Shown piece after piece: positions 7,566 through 18,956 of a stretch of 50,568 bases of DNA. A model generated the notes under the pieces. That model was not told the origin of the DNA. It searched no databases and saw nothing but the letters and a program-made list of their open reading frames with translations. Numbering within the stretch: position 1 is the stretch's first letter; each line of letters opens with the position of its first letter. The DNA is from an uncultured Pelagibacteraceae bacterium (GTDB lineage Bacteria > Pseudomonadota > Alphaproteobacteria > Pelagibacterales > Pelagibacteraceae): the NCBI GenBank assembly GCA_902516465.1, contig CABXZD010000006.1, positions 1-50,568 of the forward strand. The letters are read 5' to 3'. A program made the translations under genes and the position numbers.

Positions 7566-8095
7566 TGAAAAATTGGTATATTGTTCAATCTCACTCAAGT
7601 TTTGAAAATAAAGTAGCAGGGCTTATAAAAGAGGAAGCTGATAAAGCTAAAATCTCTGATAAATTTGAGGAAATAGTTGTTCCAACTCATGATGTGACTG
7701 AGGTCAAAAGAGGGAAAAGAGTACAAAGAAAAAAAAAATATTTTCCAGGCTATGTACTTATAAAAAGTGAAATGGATAATAACATTTACCACATGATTAA
7801 GAAGATTAAAAGAGTGAGTGGATTTCTTGGATCAAAGGGGATGCCAGTGCCTGTTTCTGATAAAGAAATTGAAAAAATTTTAGGTCAAATAAAAGATGGA
7901 GTAGCTCAACCAAAATCTGGTATAGAATATAGTGTGGGTGAAAAAATTCAGGTTGTTGATGGACCATTTGCATCATTTAGTGGAATGGTAGAGGAAATTG
8001 ACGAAGAAAAATCTAGACTGAAAGTTTCTGTGTCAATTTTTGGTAGACCAACACCTGTTGATTTAGAATACAACCAAGTTGAGAAAGTTAGTTAA
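7565..8095 (+). CDS. nusG: Transcription termination/antitermination factor NusG
   Basis: Binds RNA polymerase to modulate pausing and couple transcription with Rho or ribosomes. The 176-aa protein has the NGN domain at the start ([18 protein letters not shown], then FPGYVLIK) and a C-terminal KOW domain with [18 protein letters not shown] chose ATG 7565, which overlaps the secE stop. The frame is open upstream to 7430, but that part lies inside secE and does not resemble NusG. The stop overlaps the rplK start (TAATG). Confidence 0.97.
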   Translation: MKNWYIVQSHSSFENKVAGLIKEEADKAKISDKFEEIVVPTHDVTEVKRGKRVQRKKKYFPGYVLIKSEMDNNIYHMIKKIKRVSGFLGSKGMPVPVSDKEIEKILGQIKDGVAQPKSGIEYSVGEKIQVVDGPFASFSGMVEEIDEEKSRLKVSVSIFGRPTPVDLEYNQVEKVS

Positions 8096-8526
8096 TGGCT
8101 GCAAAAAAAGAAATTAGTGGATTTATTAAATTACAAATAAAAGGAGGGCAAGCAAATCCAGCCCCACCAGTAGGACCAGCATTAGGTCAACGTGGTGTTA
8201 ACATAATGGAATTTTGTAAAGCATTTAACGATAAAACTAAATCATTAGCGGGAAAACCTGTTCCGGTAGAAATAACAGTATACAAAGATAAAAAATTTGA
8301 TTTTAAGATTAAATCTCCACCTGCATCTTTTTTTATAAGGGAGGCGGCCAAATTAAAAAGTGGTTCTAAAGAACCTGGAAGAAATATAGTAGCTTCAATT
8401 ACAAAAAAACAAGCAGAAGAAATTGCAAAACAAAAAATGAATGATTTAAATGCCATTGATCTGGAGCAAGCTGTTAAAATAATTGCAGGATCAGCAAGAT
8501 CAATGGGTATAGAGGTTAAAGAGTAA
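8095..8526 (+). CDS. rplK: 50S ribosomal protein L11
   Basis: A component of the GTPase-associated centre, where it contacts 23S rRNA helices 43/44 and the L10-L7/L12 stalk. The 143-aa sequence has the Pro-rich N-terminal domain with [15 protein letters not shown] and the C-terminal RNA-binding domain ending in [16 protein letters not shown]. The start overlaps the nusG stop by one base and the stop overlaps the rplA start the same way, so no room is left for a separate promoter. Confidence 0.97.
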   Translation: MAAKKEISGFIKLQIKGGQANPAPPVGPALGQRGVNIMEFCKAFNDKTKSLAGKPVPVEITVYKDKKFDFKIKSPPASFFIREAAKLKSGSKEPGRNIVASITKKQAEEIAKQKMNDLNAIDLEQAVKIIAGSARSMGIEVKE

Positions 8527-9215
8527 TGACATCAAAAAGATTCAAAAAACTTCCAAAAAAAACAAACAGTTTACCTGCAGAAAACATTGATAAATTATTG
8601 GTTGAGGTAAAAAAAAATTGCACAACAAAATTTGATGAGTCAATAGATCTAAACTTTCAAATAAATCACAAACAAAAAAAAGGTGAAATTAACATAAGAT
8701 CTGTGGTTAATTTACCTGGGGGAACCGGTAAAAAAATAAAAGTCGCTGTAGTTTGTGAAGAAGCAAAATCATCAGAAGCTAAAAATGCTGGTGCAGATAT
8801 CGTAGGAGGAGATGATTTTATCGAAAAAATTAAAGATGGTAAAATAGATTTTGAAAAATTGATTTGTACTCCATCTATGATGATTAAATTGTCTAAACTT
8901 GGTAAAGTTTTAGGCCCCAAGGGACTAATGCCTAATCCTAAATTGGGATCTGTAACCGAAGATTTAAAAAAAGCTGTATCTGATTCTAAATCAGGCCAAG
9001 TGGAAATAAGGAATGATAAAGACGGAAATTTAGGGGTGAGTATTGGAAAAAAATCCTTTAATGATGACCAATTAATAAAAAATTATAATGCAATATTAGA
9101 AAGTTTGGAGAAAGAAAAATCAAATATTACTTTAAAGGGTGATTTAATAAAATCATTATTTATTACATCTACAATGGGTGTTTCCTATAAACTTAAATTG
9201 AGTAAAAATATATAA
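8526..9215 (+). CDS. rplA: 50S ribosomal protein L1
   Basis: L1-stalk protein that helps release deacylated tRNA from the E site. At 229 aa it is close to the usual length, with the signature KVLGPKGLMPNPKLGSV in the centre and a C-terminal TSTMGVSYKL segment. In many bacteria L1 represses its own operon by binding the rplK leader; here rplK overlaps nusG, so any such site would have to lie within coding sequence. Five bases separate it from rplJ. Confidence 0.97.
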   Translation: MTSKRFKKLPKKTNSLPAENIDKLLVEVKKNCTTKFDESIDLNFQINHKQKKGEINIRSVVNLPGGTGKKIKVAVVCEEAKSSEAKNAGADIVGGDDFIEKIKDGKIDFEKLICTPSMMIKLSKLGKVLGPKGLMPNPKLGSVTEDLKKAVSDSKSGQVEIRNDKDGNLGVSIGKKSFNDDQLIKNYNAILESLEKEKSNITLKGDLIKSLFITSTMGVSYKLKLSKNI

Positions 9216-9220
9216 TTACT

Positions 9221-9742
9221 ATGTTGAATAAAGAGCAAAAGAAAAATTATATTACTGAAATGACAAGTAAGTTCGAAAACAGTAAGTCTGTAATGATTAC
9301 TCATTATCAAGGATTAACAATGTCTCAATTAGACGAATTAAGATCCAATATGAGAGAACATGGTATTGTCTTCAAAATTACTAAAAATAGAATAACTAAG
9401 TTAGCTATAGAAAAAACTAAATGTAAAGAATTATCAAATTTGTTTTCTGGGCCTACTGCCGTAGCTTTTGGTGAAGATGCAATTATGTCAGCTAGAATTT
9501 TGTCTAAATTTGCTAAAGAAAACAAGAGTCTTAAATTAATAGGTGGAATAATGGATACCGAAGTTTTGGATCAAGCAGCAGTTGAAAATGTAGCTAATTT
9601 ACCAACATTAGATGAAGCTAGAGCTAATATTGTGGGAATTTTGAACGCTTCTGCTTCAAAATTAGTGAGTATTTTACTTGCACGATCGGAAAAAATGAGT
9701 ACTTTGACCCCAGAAAATTCTGAACAACAACCCAAAGAGTAG
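9221..9742 (+). CDS. rplJ: 50S ribosomal protein L10
   Basis: Stalk base protein that anchors L7/L12 dimers to the GTPase-associated centre. The 173-aa protein shows the N-terminal rRNA/L11-binding domain ([13 protein letters not shown], then [12 protein letters not shown]) and a C-terminal helical L7/L12-binding tail. The gap from rplA is only 5 nt, so the structured L10 leader that E. coli uses for autoregulation cannot occupy an intergenic space here. Confidence 0.97.
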   Translation: MLNKEQKKNYITEMTSKFENSKSVMITHYQGLTMSQLDELRSNMREHGIVFKITKNRITKLAIEKTKCKELSNLFSGPTAVAFGEDAIMSARILSKFAKENKSLKLIGGIMDTEVLDQAAVENVANLPTLDEARANIVGILNASASKLVSILLARSEKMSTLTPENSEQQPKE

Positions 9743-9747
9743 ACAAT

Positions 9748-10110
9748 ATGCCTGACTTAAATAAAATTATAGATGATTTATCGAGTTTGACTGTTGCAGA
9801 AGCAGCAGATCTTTCAAAGCAATTAGAGGAAAAATGGGGTGTATCCCCAATGGCAGCAGCAGCTCCGGTAGCGGCTGGTGCAGCGGCAGATGATGATAAA
9901 GATGATTTTACAATCATGCTTGTATCTGCAGGTGATAAAAAAATTAACGTTATTAAAGAAGTTAGATCAGCTACATCACTTGGTCTTAAAGAAGCAAAGG
10001 ATTTGGTTGAGGGTGCACCAAAAGAGGTAAAAACAGGTGTACCAAAGAAAGAAGCCGAGGAAATTAAAGCTAAGTTAGAAGCTGCAGGCGCGAAAGTAGA
10101 ACTTAAGTAA
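9748..10110 (+). CDS. rplL: 50S ribosomal protein L7/L12
   Basis: The multi-copy stalk protein that recruits translational GTPases. It has 120 aa: an N-terminal dimerisation domain ([20 protein letters not shown]), an Ala-rich hinge near residues 36-50, and the C-terminal factor-binding domain with [18 protein letters not shown]. It is followed by a 55-nt gap that carries a strong hairpin before rpoB, a place where output of ribosomal protein and RNA polymerase could be set differently. Confidence 0.98.
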   Translation: MPDLNKIIDDLSSLTVAEAADLSKQLEEKWGVSPMAAAAPVAAGAAADDDKDDFTIMLVSAGDKKINVIKEVRSATSLGLKEAKDLVEGAPKEVKTGVPKKEAEEIKAKLEAAGAKVELK

Positions 10111-10128
10111 ATTAATAGGAAATTTTTA

Positions 10129-10157
10129 AATACTGATTAATTACTTTAATCAGTGTT
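10129..10157 (+). promoter_or_regulatory. Intercistronic hairpin between rplL and rpoB
   Basis: ACTGATTAA (10132-10140) pairs perfectly with TTAATCAGT (10146-10154) around the loop TTACT. The stem extends outward through one U-G and two A-U pairs to 10129-10157, 12 bp in all. No T-run follows, so it is not a standard terminator. It ends 8 nt before the rpoB ATG, where no Shine-Dalgarno is visible. In E. coli this same gap holds an attenuator and an RNase III site; an analogous role is inferred. Confidence 0.65.
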
Positions 10158-10165
10158 GAACATAG

Positions 10166-13100
10166 ATGCAAATATCTTTTACTGAAAAGAAAAATATTAG
10201 AAAGAGTTTTGGTAAACTTAAAGAAAGTTTGTCTATACCAAATCTTATAGAGGTACAAAAAAACTCTTACCGAGAATTAGCAGATTTTAACCCTGATGCT
10301 GGTGAATTAACTAAAGGTTTTGATAGAGTTTTTAAAAGTATTTTTCCTATTGAAGATTTAAATGAAAAAGCAACACTTGAGTATGTTTCATATAGACTAG
10401 AAAAACCTAAATTTGATGTTGAAGAGTGTATAACTAGAGGATTAACTTACTCTTCAGCTTTAAAATGCACTTTAAGACTAGTTGTTTATGAAATAGATCA
10501 AGAAAATAATACAAAAGATATTCTGTCCGCTAAAGAACAAGAGGTATATATGGGAGAAGTTCCTATGATGACGAATAGCGGAACATTTATTACAAATGGT
10601 GTTCAGAGAGTCGTTGTAAATCAAATGCATAGAAGTCCTGGAGTTTTCTTTGATCATGATAAAGGTAAAACTCATGCTAGTGGAAAATTATTATTTAATT
10701 GTAGAGTAATACCTAATAGAGGATCGTGGTTAGATTTCGAATATGATGTAAAAGATTTTTTATATTTTAAAATAGATAGGAAGAAAAAAATTTTAGCTTC
10801 AACACTCTTATTAGCTTTAGGGTACAATAAATCTGAAATGGCTAATGAATTTTATGATAGTGAAAACTATAATTACGACAAACAAAGTGAAAAATGGAAA
10901 ACAAAATTTAACGCAGAAAACTACAAAGCAAAAAATTTTTCAGAGGAAGTTATTGATGCTAAAACAGGAAAAGTCGTAATTCAACTTGGTGATAAGATAA
11001 ATTATTTAAATGCTAAAAAATTATTTGACGGTGGATTGAAGGATATACTTGTATCAAACGAGTCATTATATGGAAAATTTTTACATAAAGATATTAAGAT
11101 TAATGATCAGGAAGAAGGAGTTTTTAAAATTGGTACAGAAATAAATGAAACTGTCATTCAGCAGATACTTGAGGCGGGTATTAGTACAATAGAATTATCT
11201 ATTACTAATTCAATCAATAAAGGTCCTTACTTTTTAAACACAATGCTGAATGACAAAAATAATACTAAAGAAGATGCAATAACAGAAATATATAAAATGT
11301 TACGTCCTGGGGAGCCCCCAACAATTGAAATTGCAACTCAAATTTTTAATAATTTATTTTTTAGCTCAGATAGATATGACTTATCTGATGTTGGAAGGGT
11401 TAAAATGAATTCAAGATTAGATTTGGACTGTTCAGATAAAGTTACAATTCTTAGAAATGACGATATTATATCAATAATCCATAAAATGTTAGACTTACGA
11501 GATGGAAAAGACGAGGTTGATGATATTGATCATCTTGGAAATCGAAGAGTTAGATCGGTCGGTGAATTGGTTGAAAACCAAGCTCGTATAGGTGTCTACA
11601 GAATGGAAAGAGCTATTAAGGAAAAAATGACTACACTAGATGTAGAATCTGCAATGCCACAAGATCTGATAAATGCAAAACCATTAACAGTTTCATTAAA
11701 AGATTTTTTCGCAAGTTCACAACTTTCTCAATTTATGGATCAAACAAATCCACTTTCAGAAATTACTCATAAAAGAAGAGTTTCAGCTTTAGGCCCTGGA
11801 GGATTAACAAGAGAAAGAGCAGGGTTTGAAGTGAGAGACGTACATCCAACGCATTATGGAAGAATTTGTCCAATAGAAACTCCTGAAGGTCCAAATATTG
11901 GTTTAATTAATAGTTTATCCACCTACGCCAAGATTAATAAATATGGGTTTATTGAAAGCCCATATAAAAGAGTAAAAGAAGGAGTTGTTCAAGATAATGT
12001 TGAATATCTATCTGCAATGGAAGAAACAAAATATACTATTGCACAAGCAAATACAAAAATAGATAAGAATGGTAAAATTATTGAGGAATTAGTTTCTTGC
12101 AGACAAAATTTAAATTTTTTATTATCTAAACCTGATACAATTGATTATATAGACGTATCACCAAAACAGTTGGTTTCAGTAGCAGCATCTCTAATTCCTT
12201 TTTTAGAAAATGATGATGCCAATCGGGCATTAATGGGATCTAATATGATGCGCCAAGCAGTCCCTTTGTTAAAACCAGAGGCACCGTTAGTTGGTACAGG
12301 CATTGAAAGTGATGTAGCTTTAGACTCAGGTGTCACAATTGTAGCGAAAAGAGATGGTGTAGTCGATAAGATTGATGGAAAAAGAATTGTCATTAAAGTT
12401 ACAGAAGAAACTGATTTTACAAAATCAGGTGTTGATATTTATAATTTACAAAAATTTAAAAGATCTAATCAAAATACTTGTATTAACCAAAAACCTTTAG
12501 TCAGAGTTGGTGACAAAGTTAAAACTGGAGATATTATCGCAGACGGCCCATCTACCAAGCTTGGTGAATTGGCCTTAGGGAAGAATGTAACTGTAGCGTT
12601 CATGCCTTGGCAGGGATATAATTTTGAGGACTCTATATTAATTTCAGAAAGATGTGTTACAGATGACGTATTCACTTCAGTACATATAGTAGAATATGAA
12701 ATAATGGCTAGAGATACAAAATTAGGGGAGGAGGAAATTACTAGAGATATTCCAAATGTAAATGAGGAAGCCTTAAAAAATTTAGATGAGTCTGGAGTTG
12801 TTTATATAGGTGCCGAAGTAAATGCTGGTGACATTTTAGTCGGTAAAGTAACTCCAAAAGGTGATTCTGCCTCTGGACCAGAGGAAAAACTGTTGAGATC
12901 AATTTTTGGTGAAAAAGCTATAGATGTAACTGACACTTCTTTAAGAATGTCGAGAGGTAGTAGTGGTACTGTTGTTGATGTTAGAGTCTTTAACAGGCAC
13001 GGTATTGAAAAAGATGAAAGATCTATAACGATTGAAAGAGCTGAAATTGAACAAGTACAACAAGATAAAATAGTTGAAGAGGAGATTTTAGAGAGAAGTA

Positions 13101-14254
13101 TAAAGCAAAGAGCTGGTCAAATTCTCTCAAATTTTTCATTAACTAAAAAAATTAAAGACATTGATGTGGGATCAAAATTAAATTTTGATACAATAAATAA
13201 ACTTTCTATTAACGAAATTTTTAAGATAGATTTTAATAATTCCGGGCAAGAAGCATTAATCGCACAATTAAAAGATCAGTATAATAAAGCTAAACAGGAT
13301 ATCATAGAAAGATTTGAAGATAAGGTTTTAAAGATTAGAAGTGGTGACGATCTATTACCTAGTGTTATGAAAATGGTAAAGGTATTTGTTGCTATTAAAA
13401 GAAGATTGAGACCAGGAGATAAAATGTCCGGAAGACATGGAAATAAAGGAGTTGTAAGTAAAATTGTTCCTGTTGAGGATATGCCATATAGAGAAGACGG
13501 TAGACCTGTTGATATAGTTTTAAACCCGTTAGGAGTTCCAAGTAGAATGAATGTTGGACAAATTTTGGAAACTCATTTGGGCTGGGCTTGTAAAGAATTT
13601 GGTGAAGAAGTTAAAAGATTAATTAATGAAAACAATAAAAGAATTGAAAAAAGTGAGAAGATAGAAAATTTTTTAAAATCAGTTTATGGTGAAGAGATCT
13701 TTAATCAAAAAGTCGATAAATTAAGTAAAACAGAGTTTGTTGACCTATGCGAAAATTTACAAAATGGAATTGCTATTTCAACACCAGTATTTGATGGAGC
13801 AAAAGAAAAAAATGTTACTGAAATGTTAGAACTAGCTAAACTTCCGGGTTCAGGTCAAACATTTTTATGGGATGGAAGAACTGGAGAAAAGTTTGATAGA
13901 CCAGTTACAGTTGGAATAATTTACATGCTTAAACTTCATCATTTAGTTGAAGATAAAATTCATGCAAGATCGACTGGCCCTTATAGTTTAGTTACCCAAC
14001 AACCCTTGGGTGGTAAGGCTCAATTAGGAGGTCAAAGATTTGGAGAAATGGAAGTATGGGCTCTAGAAGCTTATGGTGCTTCATATACTCTCCAAGAAAT
14101 ATTAACTGTTAAGTCAGACGATGTAGCTGGAAGAGTAAAAGTGTATGAGACAATTGTTAAAGGTGAAGAAAACTTTGAATCAGGTATACCTGAATCCTTC
14201 AATGTTTTAGTTAAAGAAATAAAGTCTCTAGCATTGAATGTGGAGCTTAATTAG
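10166..14254 (+). CDS. rpoB: DNA-directed RNA polymerase subunit beta
   Basis: The beta subunit forms one pincer of the polymerase and part of the active centre. At 1362 aa it is near the usual proteobacterial length. The rifampicin-binding region begins at about residue 516 ([17 protein letters not shown]), with [20 protein letters not shown] after it; positions equivalent to E. coli D516, H526, R529 and S531 are the sensitive-type residues, while the N518 equivalent is Thr. The C-terminal [15 protein letters not shown] motif is present. The start ATG lies just after the hairpin, and the gene is followed 2 nt later by rpoC. Confidence 0.98.
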   Translation: MQISFTEKKNIRKSFGKLKESLSIPNLIEVQKNSYRELADFNPDAGELTKGFDRVFKSIFPIEDLNEKATLEYVSYRLEKPKFDVEECITRGLTYSSALKCTLRLVVYEIDQENNTKDILSAKEQEVYMGEVPMMTNSGTFITNGVQRVVVNQMHRSPGVFFDHDKGKTHASGKLLFNCRVIPNRGSWLDFEYDVKDFLYFKIDRKKKILASTLLLALGYNKSEMANEFYDSENYNYDKQSEKWKTKFNAENYKAKNFSEEVIDAKTGKVVIQLGDKINYLNAKKLFDGGLKDILVSNESLYGKFLHKDIKINDQEEGVFKIGTEINETVIQQILEAGISTIELSITNSINKGPYFLNTMLNDKNNTKEDAITEIYKMLRPGEPPTIEIATQIFNNLFFSSDRYDLSDVGRVKMNSRLDLDCSDKVTILRNDDIISIIHKMLDLRDGKDEVDDIDHLGNRRVRSVGELVENQARIGVYRMERAIKEKMTTLDVESAMPQDLINAKPLTVSLKDFFASSQLSQFMDQTNPLSEITHKRRVSALGPGGLTRERAGFEVRDVHPTHYGRICPIETPEGPNIGLINSLSTYAKINKYGFIESPYKRVKEGVVQDNVEYLSAMEETKYTIAQANTKIDKNGKIIEELVSCRQNLNFLLSKPDTIDYIDVSPKQLVSVAASLIPFLENDDANRALMGSNMMRQAVPLLKPEAPLVGTGIESDVALDSGVTIVAKRDGVVDKIDGKRIVIKVTEETDFTKSGVDIYNLQKFKRSNQNTCINQKPLVRVGDKVKTGDIIADGPSTKLGELALGKNVTVAFMPWQGYNFEDSILISERCVTDDVFTSVHIVEYEIMARDTKLGEEEITRDIPNVNEEALKNLDESGVVYIGAEVNAGDILVGKVTPKGDSASGPEEKLLRSIFGEKAIDVTDTSLRMSRGSSGTVVDVRVFNRHGIEKDERSITIERAEIEQVQQDKIVEEEILERSIKQRAGQILSNFSLTKKIKDIDVGSKLNFDTINKLSINEIFKIDFNNSGQEALIAQLKDQYNKAKQDIIERFEDKVLKIRSGDDLLPSVMKMVKVFVAIKRRLRPGDKMSGRHGNKGVVSKIVPVEDMPYREDGRPVDIVLNPLGVPSRMNVGQILETHLGWACKEFGEEVKRLINENNKRIEKSEKIENFLKSVYGEEIFNQKVDKLSKTEFVDLCENLQNGIAISTPVFDGAKEKNVTEMLELAKLPGSGQTFLWDGRTGEKFDRPVTVGIIYMLKLHHLVEDKIHARSTGPYSLVTQQPLGGKAQLGGQRFGEMEVWALEAYGASYTLQEILTVKSDDVAGRVKVYETIVKGEENFESGIPESFNVLVKEIKSLALNVELN

Positions 14255-14256
14255 TA

Positions 14257-17200
14257 ATGAAAAAAGAATTAACAGATCTTTTCAAAAATACTGAAATTTC
14301 TGATGCTCAAAATTTTAATAGCATTAAAATTTCTTTAGCAAGTCCAGAAAAAATAAAATCCTGGACGTATGGTGAAATTAAAAAGCCTGAAACAATAAAC
14401 TACAGAACCTTCAGACCTGAAAAAGATGGTTTATTTTGTGCAAGAATTTTTGGACCAATTAAAGATTACGAGTGTTTATGTGGTAAGTACAAAAGAATGA
14501 AATTTAGAGGTATAATCTGCGAAAAATGTGGAGTTGAAGTCACGAAGTCCAATGTACGTAGAGAAAGAATGGGGCATATTATTTTAGCCACTCCTGTTGC
14601 TCATATTTGGTTTTTAAAATCTTTACCTAGTAGAATTGCTTTAGCTGTTGACATGAAACTTAAGGAAATAGAAAGAGTTTTATATTTTGAAAATTTTATT
14701 GTTATTGAACCTGGTCTTACTGGATTGCAAAAAAATCAACTATTAAATGAAGAAGAGCTAGCGAAATATCAAGATGAATTTGGCGAGGAAGCTTTTACAG
14801 CTGGTATAGGCGCTGAAGCAGTATTGGAAATGTTAAAGAGTTTAGACTTAGAGTTGGAGAAAAAAAATCTTACAAACTATATTCAAGAAACTAAATCTAA
14901 AGTAAATGAAGAAAGAGCTATCAAAAGACTAAAATTAATTGAGTCATTTATCGAAACAGGTCAAAAACCTGAATGGATGATTTTGACTGTTGTTCCTGTT
15001 ATTCCCCCTGAGCTTAGACCGTTAGTTCCGTTGGATGGAGGTAGATTTGCTACATCAGACTTAAACGACCTATATAGAAGAGTAATTAATAGAAACAATA
15101 GGTTAAAAAGATTAATGGATCTTAAAGCTCCTGACATTATTGTTCGAAATGAAAAGAGAATGTTACAAGAGTCTGTTGATGCTTTATTTGATAATGGCAG
15201 AAGAGGTAGAGTTATTACTGGAACTGGTAAAAGACCACTTAAATCATTAGCAGAAATGCTTAAAGGCAAACAGGGTAGGTTTAGACAAAATTTATTAGGC
15301 AAAAGAGTTGATTACTCTGGTCGTTCTGTGATTGTTGTTGGTCCGGATTTGAAGTTACATGAATGTGGTTTACCAAAAAAAATGGCATTAGAATTATTTA
15401 AACCTTTTTTATATGCAAGACTAAATAAATTAGGTCTAGCATCAACTATAAAACAAGCTAAGAAACTTGTTGAAAAAGAAACCAATGCTGTTTGGGATGC
15501 ATTAGAATTAATAGTTCGTGAACACCCAGTATTACTAAATAGAGCACCAACACTTCACAGGCTTGGAGTTCAAGCTTTTGAACCTAAGTTAATTGAAGGT
15601 GATGCTATCGAATTACATCCATTAACATGCGCTGCTTTTAATGCTGATTTTGATGGTGACCAAATGGCTGTGCATGTTCCTCTTAGTTTAGAGGCACAAT
15701 TAGAAGCAAGAATTTTGATGTTATCAACTAATAATATTCTATCACCATCAAACGGTAAACCAATTATTGTACCAAGTCAGGATATGATTTTAGGTATCTA
15801 TTATTTATCACAAGAACCAGTTACAGATAAACCTTCAGGATATTTTATTGACGCAGACCAAATTGAATTTGCATTATCTTCAGGACAAATTAAAGTTCAT
15901 AGTACTATAATTTCAAGATTTGAGACTATTGATGAAAAAGGAAATAAAAAGTTTGAAAAATATACTTCAACAGCTGGAAGATTTTTATTAGCTAACTTGC
16001 TACCTAAAAATTTCAATATCAAATTTTCTTTAATAGATAGATTACTTCCAAAAAAAACAGTTTCAGAAATTATTGACATTGTATTTAGATTTTGTGGACA
16101 AAAAACAACTGTAATATTTTGTGACAAACTAAAAGATTTAGGATTTAAACATGCATTTAAAGCTGGGATATCTTTTGGAAAAGATGATTTAGTAATTCCA
16201 GCAAATAAAACTCAACTAATAGATGATACTAAAAAATTAATTACTGATTATGAAACTCAATATGCCGAAGGTTTGATTACAAGAGGTGAAAAATATAATA
16301 AAGTGGTTGATGCTTGGTCTAAATGTACTGACAAGGTTGCTGGTGAAATGATGAAAGGAATATCTGCGACTGAAAAAACCTCTGAGGGCTTAAAAATTAA
16401 CTCAGTTTTCATGATGGCTGATAGTGGAGCAAGAGGTTCTGCAGCACAGATGAAGCAATTAGCCGGAATGAGAGGTTTGATAGCTAAACCGTCTGGAGAA
16501 ATTATTGAAAGCCCTATAACTTCAAATTTTAAAGAGGGATTGACTGCCCTTGAATACTTTAATTCTACTCATGGAGCTAGAAAAGGATTAGCTGATACAG
16601 CTCTTAAGACAGCAAGCTCAGGATATCTTACAAGAAGACTATGTGATGTAGCTCAAGATTTAACAATAACAAAGATTTCATGTGATAATCCTGGTTTTAT
16701 TGAATTGTCTGAAATACTAGAAGGTGGAAATGTTGTTGTAAGTTTATCTGAGCGATCACTAGGTAGGATTACAGCTGCTAATATCAAAAATCCTATAACT
16801 GGTGAAATTGTAATTAAAAAGTCTACTATGATTGATGAAGCAGGATGCGATTTAATAGATGCTGCTGGTGTTAAATCAATAAAAGTTTATTCAGTAATGA
16901 CATGTAGTTCAAAAGAAGGTGTGTGTGCTACTTGTTATGGAAGAGATTTATCCAGAGGTAAAATGGTTCATGTTGGAGAAGCAATCGGTATGATTTCTGC
17001 TCAATCAATTGGAGAGCCGGGAACTCAATTAACCATGAGAACATTCCACGTTGGTGGTACAGCTTCAGTTAAACAAGACTCCCAAATAGTTTGTAAAAGT
17101 GAGGGGACATTAAAGATATTAAATTCAAATATTTTAGAAGACTCAAAGAAAAATTTAATTGTAATGGGTAGGAATACTCAACTTTCAATAGAGGATGACA

Positions 17201-18420
17201 ACGGAGTTCAGATAGCAGTTTACAAAGTAGCTTATGGTTCAAAAGTATTTTTCAAAAATGGAGATAAAGTTAAAGCAAATACAAAAATTTGTGAATGGGA
17301 TCCTTACACAACACCTGTGATCGCTGAGAAAAGTGGTATTGCAGGTTTTGTAGATTTAATAGATGGTGTTTCAATTCAGGAAACCACTGATGATGCAACT
17401 GGTATATCATCAAAATCAGTAGTTGACTGGAGATCTCAATCTAAAAGTTCAGACTTAAAACCAAGAATAACCCTTAGAGATGAAAAGGGTAATGTAATTA
17501 AAAAAGCCGATGATAATGAAGCAAGATATTATTTAGTTCCAGACTCAATTTTATCAGTTAAAGATGGTCAAAAAGTTTCTGCTGGAGATGTTATTGCTAG
17601 ATTACCTAAGGAGACAACTAAAACAAAAGATATAACAGGTGGATTACCTAGAGTCGCTGAACTATTTGAAGCACGAAAAGCAAAAGACAGTGCGATAATT
17701 GCAGAAAATGATGGCCAAGTTGTTTTTGGTAAAGAGGTAAGAGGTAAACAAAGAATATCTATTGTTCCAGAAGATGGAAACGAACCATCAAATTATTTAA
17801 TTCCAAAAGGTAAACATATTAATTTTAATCAGGGTGAAAGAATTAAAAAAGGAGAATATCTTCTAGATGGCCAACCTTTACCACATGATATTTTAAGAAT
17901 CATGGGTATTAAAGAATTAACTGAATATTTTGTTAATCAAGTACAAGAAGTTTATAGATTACAAGGTGTAATAATTAATGATAAACACATTGAAACAATT
18001 TTAAGACAAATGCTTAAAAAAGTTGAGGTTAAATCTTCTGGAGACTCTTCTTATTTACCAGGTGAAATTGTCGATAGAATTAAATTTGAGAATATAAATG
18101 AAAAGCTAAACTCCGAGGGTAAAACCCCGGCAACTGGTGAAAGAGTTTTAATGGGAATTACTAAGGCATCTCTTCAAACAGAGTCTTTTATTTCTGCAGC
18201 CTCTTTCCAAGAAACCACAAGAGTTTTAACAGATGCAGCTATAAAGGGTAAGGTTGATCCTTTAAATGGATTAAAAGAAAATGTTATTGTTGGAAGATTA
18301 GTTCCTGCGGGAACAGGTAATATTAAAAATAAATGGAACAAAAAAGCTCTCGAGGATGACAATAAATTTTTGTCAGAGCAAGATAAAATAGAACCATCAG
18401 AAACACAAGCAAATCAGTAA
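14257..18420 (+). CDS. rpoC: DNA-directed RNA polymerase subunit beta'
   Basis: Catalytic beta' subunit, 1387 aa. The active-site magnesium motif NADFDGD lies at residues 462-468 (Asp464, 466, 468). The N-terminal zinc site is [20 protein letters not shown] and the second zinc site uses [11 protein letters not shown] plus an upstream Cys. The clamp, bridge helix and trigger loop ([16 protein letters not shown]) are intact. A 163-nt gap follows, with a new promoter and a leader before rpsL, so rpoC probably ends the rpoBC transcription unit at least in part; I see no hairpin/T-run terminator. Confidence 0.98.
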   Translation: MKKELTDLFKNTEISDAQNFNSIKISLASPEKIKSWTYGEIKKPETINYRTFRPEKDGLFCARIFGPIKDYECLCGKYKRMKFRGIICEKCGVEVTKSNVRRERMGHIILATPVAHIWFLKSLPSRIALAVDMKLKEIERVLYFENFIVIEPGLTGLQKNQLLNEEELAKYQDEFGEEAFTAGIGAEAVLEMLKSLDLELEKKNLTNYIQETKSKVNEERAIKRLKLIESFIETGQKPEWMILTVVPVIPPELRPLVPLDGGRFATSDLNDLYRRVINRNNRLKRLMDLKAPDIIVRNEKRMLQESVDALFDNGRRGRVITGTGKRPLKSLAEMLKGKQGRFRQNLLGKRVDYSGRSVIVVGPDLKLHECGLPKKMALELFKPFLYARLNKLGLASTIKQAKKLVEKETNAVWDALELIVREHPVLLNRAPTLHRLGVQAFEPKLIEGDAIELHPLTCAAFNADFDGDQMAVHVPLSLEAQLEARILMLSTNNILSPSNGKPIIVPSQDMILGIYYLSQEPVTDKPSGYFIDADQIEFALSSGQIKVHSTIISRFETIDEKGNKKFEKYTSTAGRFLLANLLPKNFNIKFSLIDRLLPKKTVSEIIDIVFRFCGQKTTVIFCDKLKDLGFKHAFKAGISFGKDDLVIPANKTQLIDDTKKLITDYETQYAEGLITRGEKYNKVVDAWSKCTDKVAGEMMKGISATEKTSEGLKINSVFMMADSGARGSAAQMKQLAGMRGLIAKPSGEIIESPITSNFKEGLTALEYFNSTHGARKGLADTALKTASSGYLTRRLCDVAQDLTITKISCDNPGFIELSEILEGGNVVVSLSERSLGRITAANIKNPITGEIVIKKSTMIDEAGCDLIDAAGVKSIKVYSVMTCSSKEGVCATCYGRDLSRGKMVHVGEAIGMISAQSIGEPGTQLTMRTFHVGGTASVKQDSQIVCKSEGTLKILNSNILEDSKKNLIVMGRNTQLSIEDDNGVQIAVYKVAYGSKVFFKNGDKVKANTKICEWDPYTTPVIAEKSGIAGFVDLIDGVSIQETTDDATGISSKSVVDWRSQSKSSDLKPRITLRDEKGNVIKKADDNEARYYLVPDSILSVKDGQKVSAGDVIARLPKETTKTKDITGGLPRVAELFEARKAKDSAIIAENDGQVVFGKEVRGKQRISIVPEDGNEPSNYLIPKGKHINFNQGERIKKGEYLLDGQPLPHDILRIMGIKELTEYFVNQVQEVYRLQGVIINDKHIETILRQMLKKVEVKSSGDSSYLPGEIVDRIKFENINEKLNSEGKTPATGERVLMGITKASLQTESFISAASFQETTRVLTDAAIKGKVDPLNGLKENVIVGRLVPAGTGNIKNKWNKKALEDDNKFLSEQDKIEPSETQANQ

Positions 18421-18449
18421 AAAAAGCAGTTAAATCCCTGAGTTTTAGT

Positions 18450-18477
18450 TTGACAAAGTCTAATTAATAAGTAATTT
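18450..18477 (+). promoter_or_regulatory. Promoter for the rpsL-rpsG-fusA-S10 unit
   Basis: A perfect -35 TTGACA (18450-18455) with TAATTT (18472-18477) as -10 at 16-bp spacing. The -10 is weaker (three of six positions). It is in the longest gap of the ribosomal block, 107 bases before the rpsL ATG, so transcription starting near 18484 would give a leader of about 100 nt. Confidence 0.6.
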
Positions 18478-18499
18478 GGCGATATTTTTGGTTGGAATG

Positions 18500-18551
18500 T
18501 AGTACTAGGTTAAAGTACTAAACGCTGCCATGAATAACCTGCCAGTTATTT
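18500..18551 (+). promoter_or_regulatory. Structured leader upstream of rpsL (two tandem hairpins)
   Basis: Hairpin 1: TAGTACT (18500-18506) pairs with AGTACTA (18514-18520) around AGGTTAA. Hairpin 2: AATAAC (18533-18538) pairs with GTTATT (18545-18550) around CTGCCA, plus an outer G-U pair. CTGCCA occurs twice, at 18525-18530 and in the second loop at 18539-18544. Neither hairpin is followed by a T-run. The position, between a promoter and the first ribosomal gene, suggests a ribosomal-protein-responsive leader, which is inference. TAGTACTA at 18500 is itself a palindrome, so a DNA-binding site is an alternative. Confidence 0.45.
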
Positions 18552-18583
18552 CACTCAAAAATAAAACTAATTATTTAAAAATT

Positions 18584-18955
18584 ATGCCGACTATTAATCA
18601 GTTATTAAAAAAAAAGAGAGTTAAACAACTTAACAGGAATAAAGTTCCTGCTTTAGAAAAACAACCTTTAAAAAGGGGTGTTTGTGTAAAAGTTTATACA
18701 ACTACTCCAAAAAAACCAAATTCGGCTTTAAGAAAGGTAGCAAGAGTAAGATTATCAAATGGGTTTGAGGTAACTGCGTATATACCAGGAGAAGGACATA
18801 ATCTTCAAGAACATTCTGTTGTTTTAATAAGAGGTGGGAGAGTAAAAGATTTACCAGGTGTTAGATATCATATTCTTCGAGGAAATTTAGATACTCAAGG
18901 TGTAGCAAATAGAAAAAAAAGACGATCTTTATACGGGACAAAAAAAGGTAAATAA
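18584..18955 (+). CDS. rpsL: 30S ribosomal protein S12
   Basis: Decoding-centre protein of 123 aa, the family's usual length when started at ATG 18584 ([11 protein letters not shown]). An in-frame ATG at 18530 would add 18 residues not found in S12 and lies within the second leader hairpin, so I reject it. The decoding loop [20 protein letters not shown] and the KDLPGVRYH loop keep the lysines associated with streptomycin sensitivity and the methylthiolated Asp. It heads the rpsL-rpsG-fusA string. Confidence 0.97.
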   Translation: MPTINQLLKKKRVKQLNRNKVPALEKQPLKRGVCVKVYTTTPKKPNSALRKVARVRLSNGFEVTAYIPGEGHNLQEHSVVLIRGGRVKDLPGVRYHILRGNLDTQGVANRKKRRSLYGTKKGK

Positions 18956-18956
18956 A

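Noticed and set aside
10111..10165. rplL-rpoB hairpin as an intrinsic terminator
   Set aside because: There is no T-run after the stem and rpoB must be expressed downstream; processing or attenuation is more likely.
14961..15302. Minus-strand ORF of 113 codons within rpoC
   Set aside because: Antisense to conserved rpoC sequence; low complexity and no ribosome site.
18530..18583. Upstream in-frame start for rpsL
   Set aside because: Adds 18 residues foreign to S12 and falls in the leader hairpin; ATG 18584 gives the exact family length.
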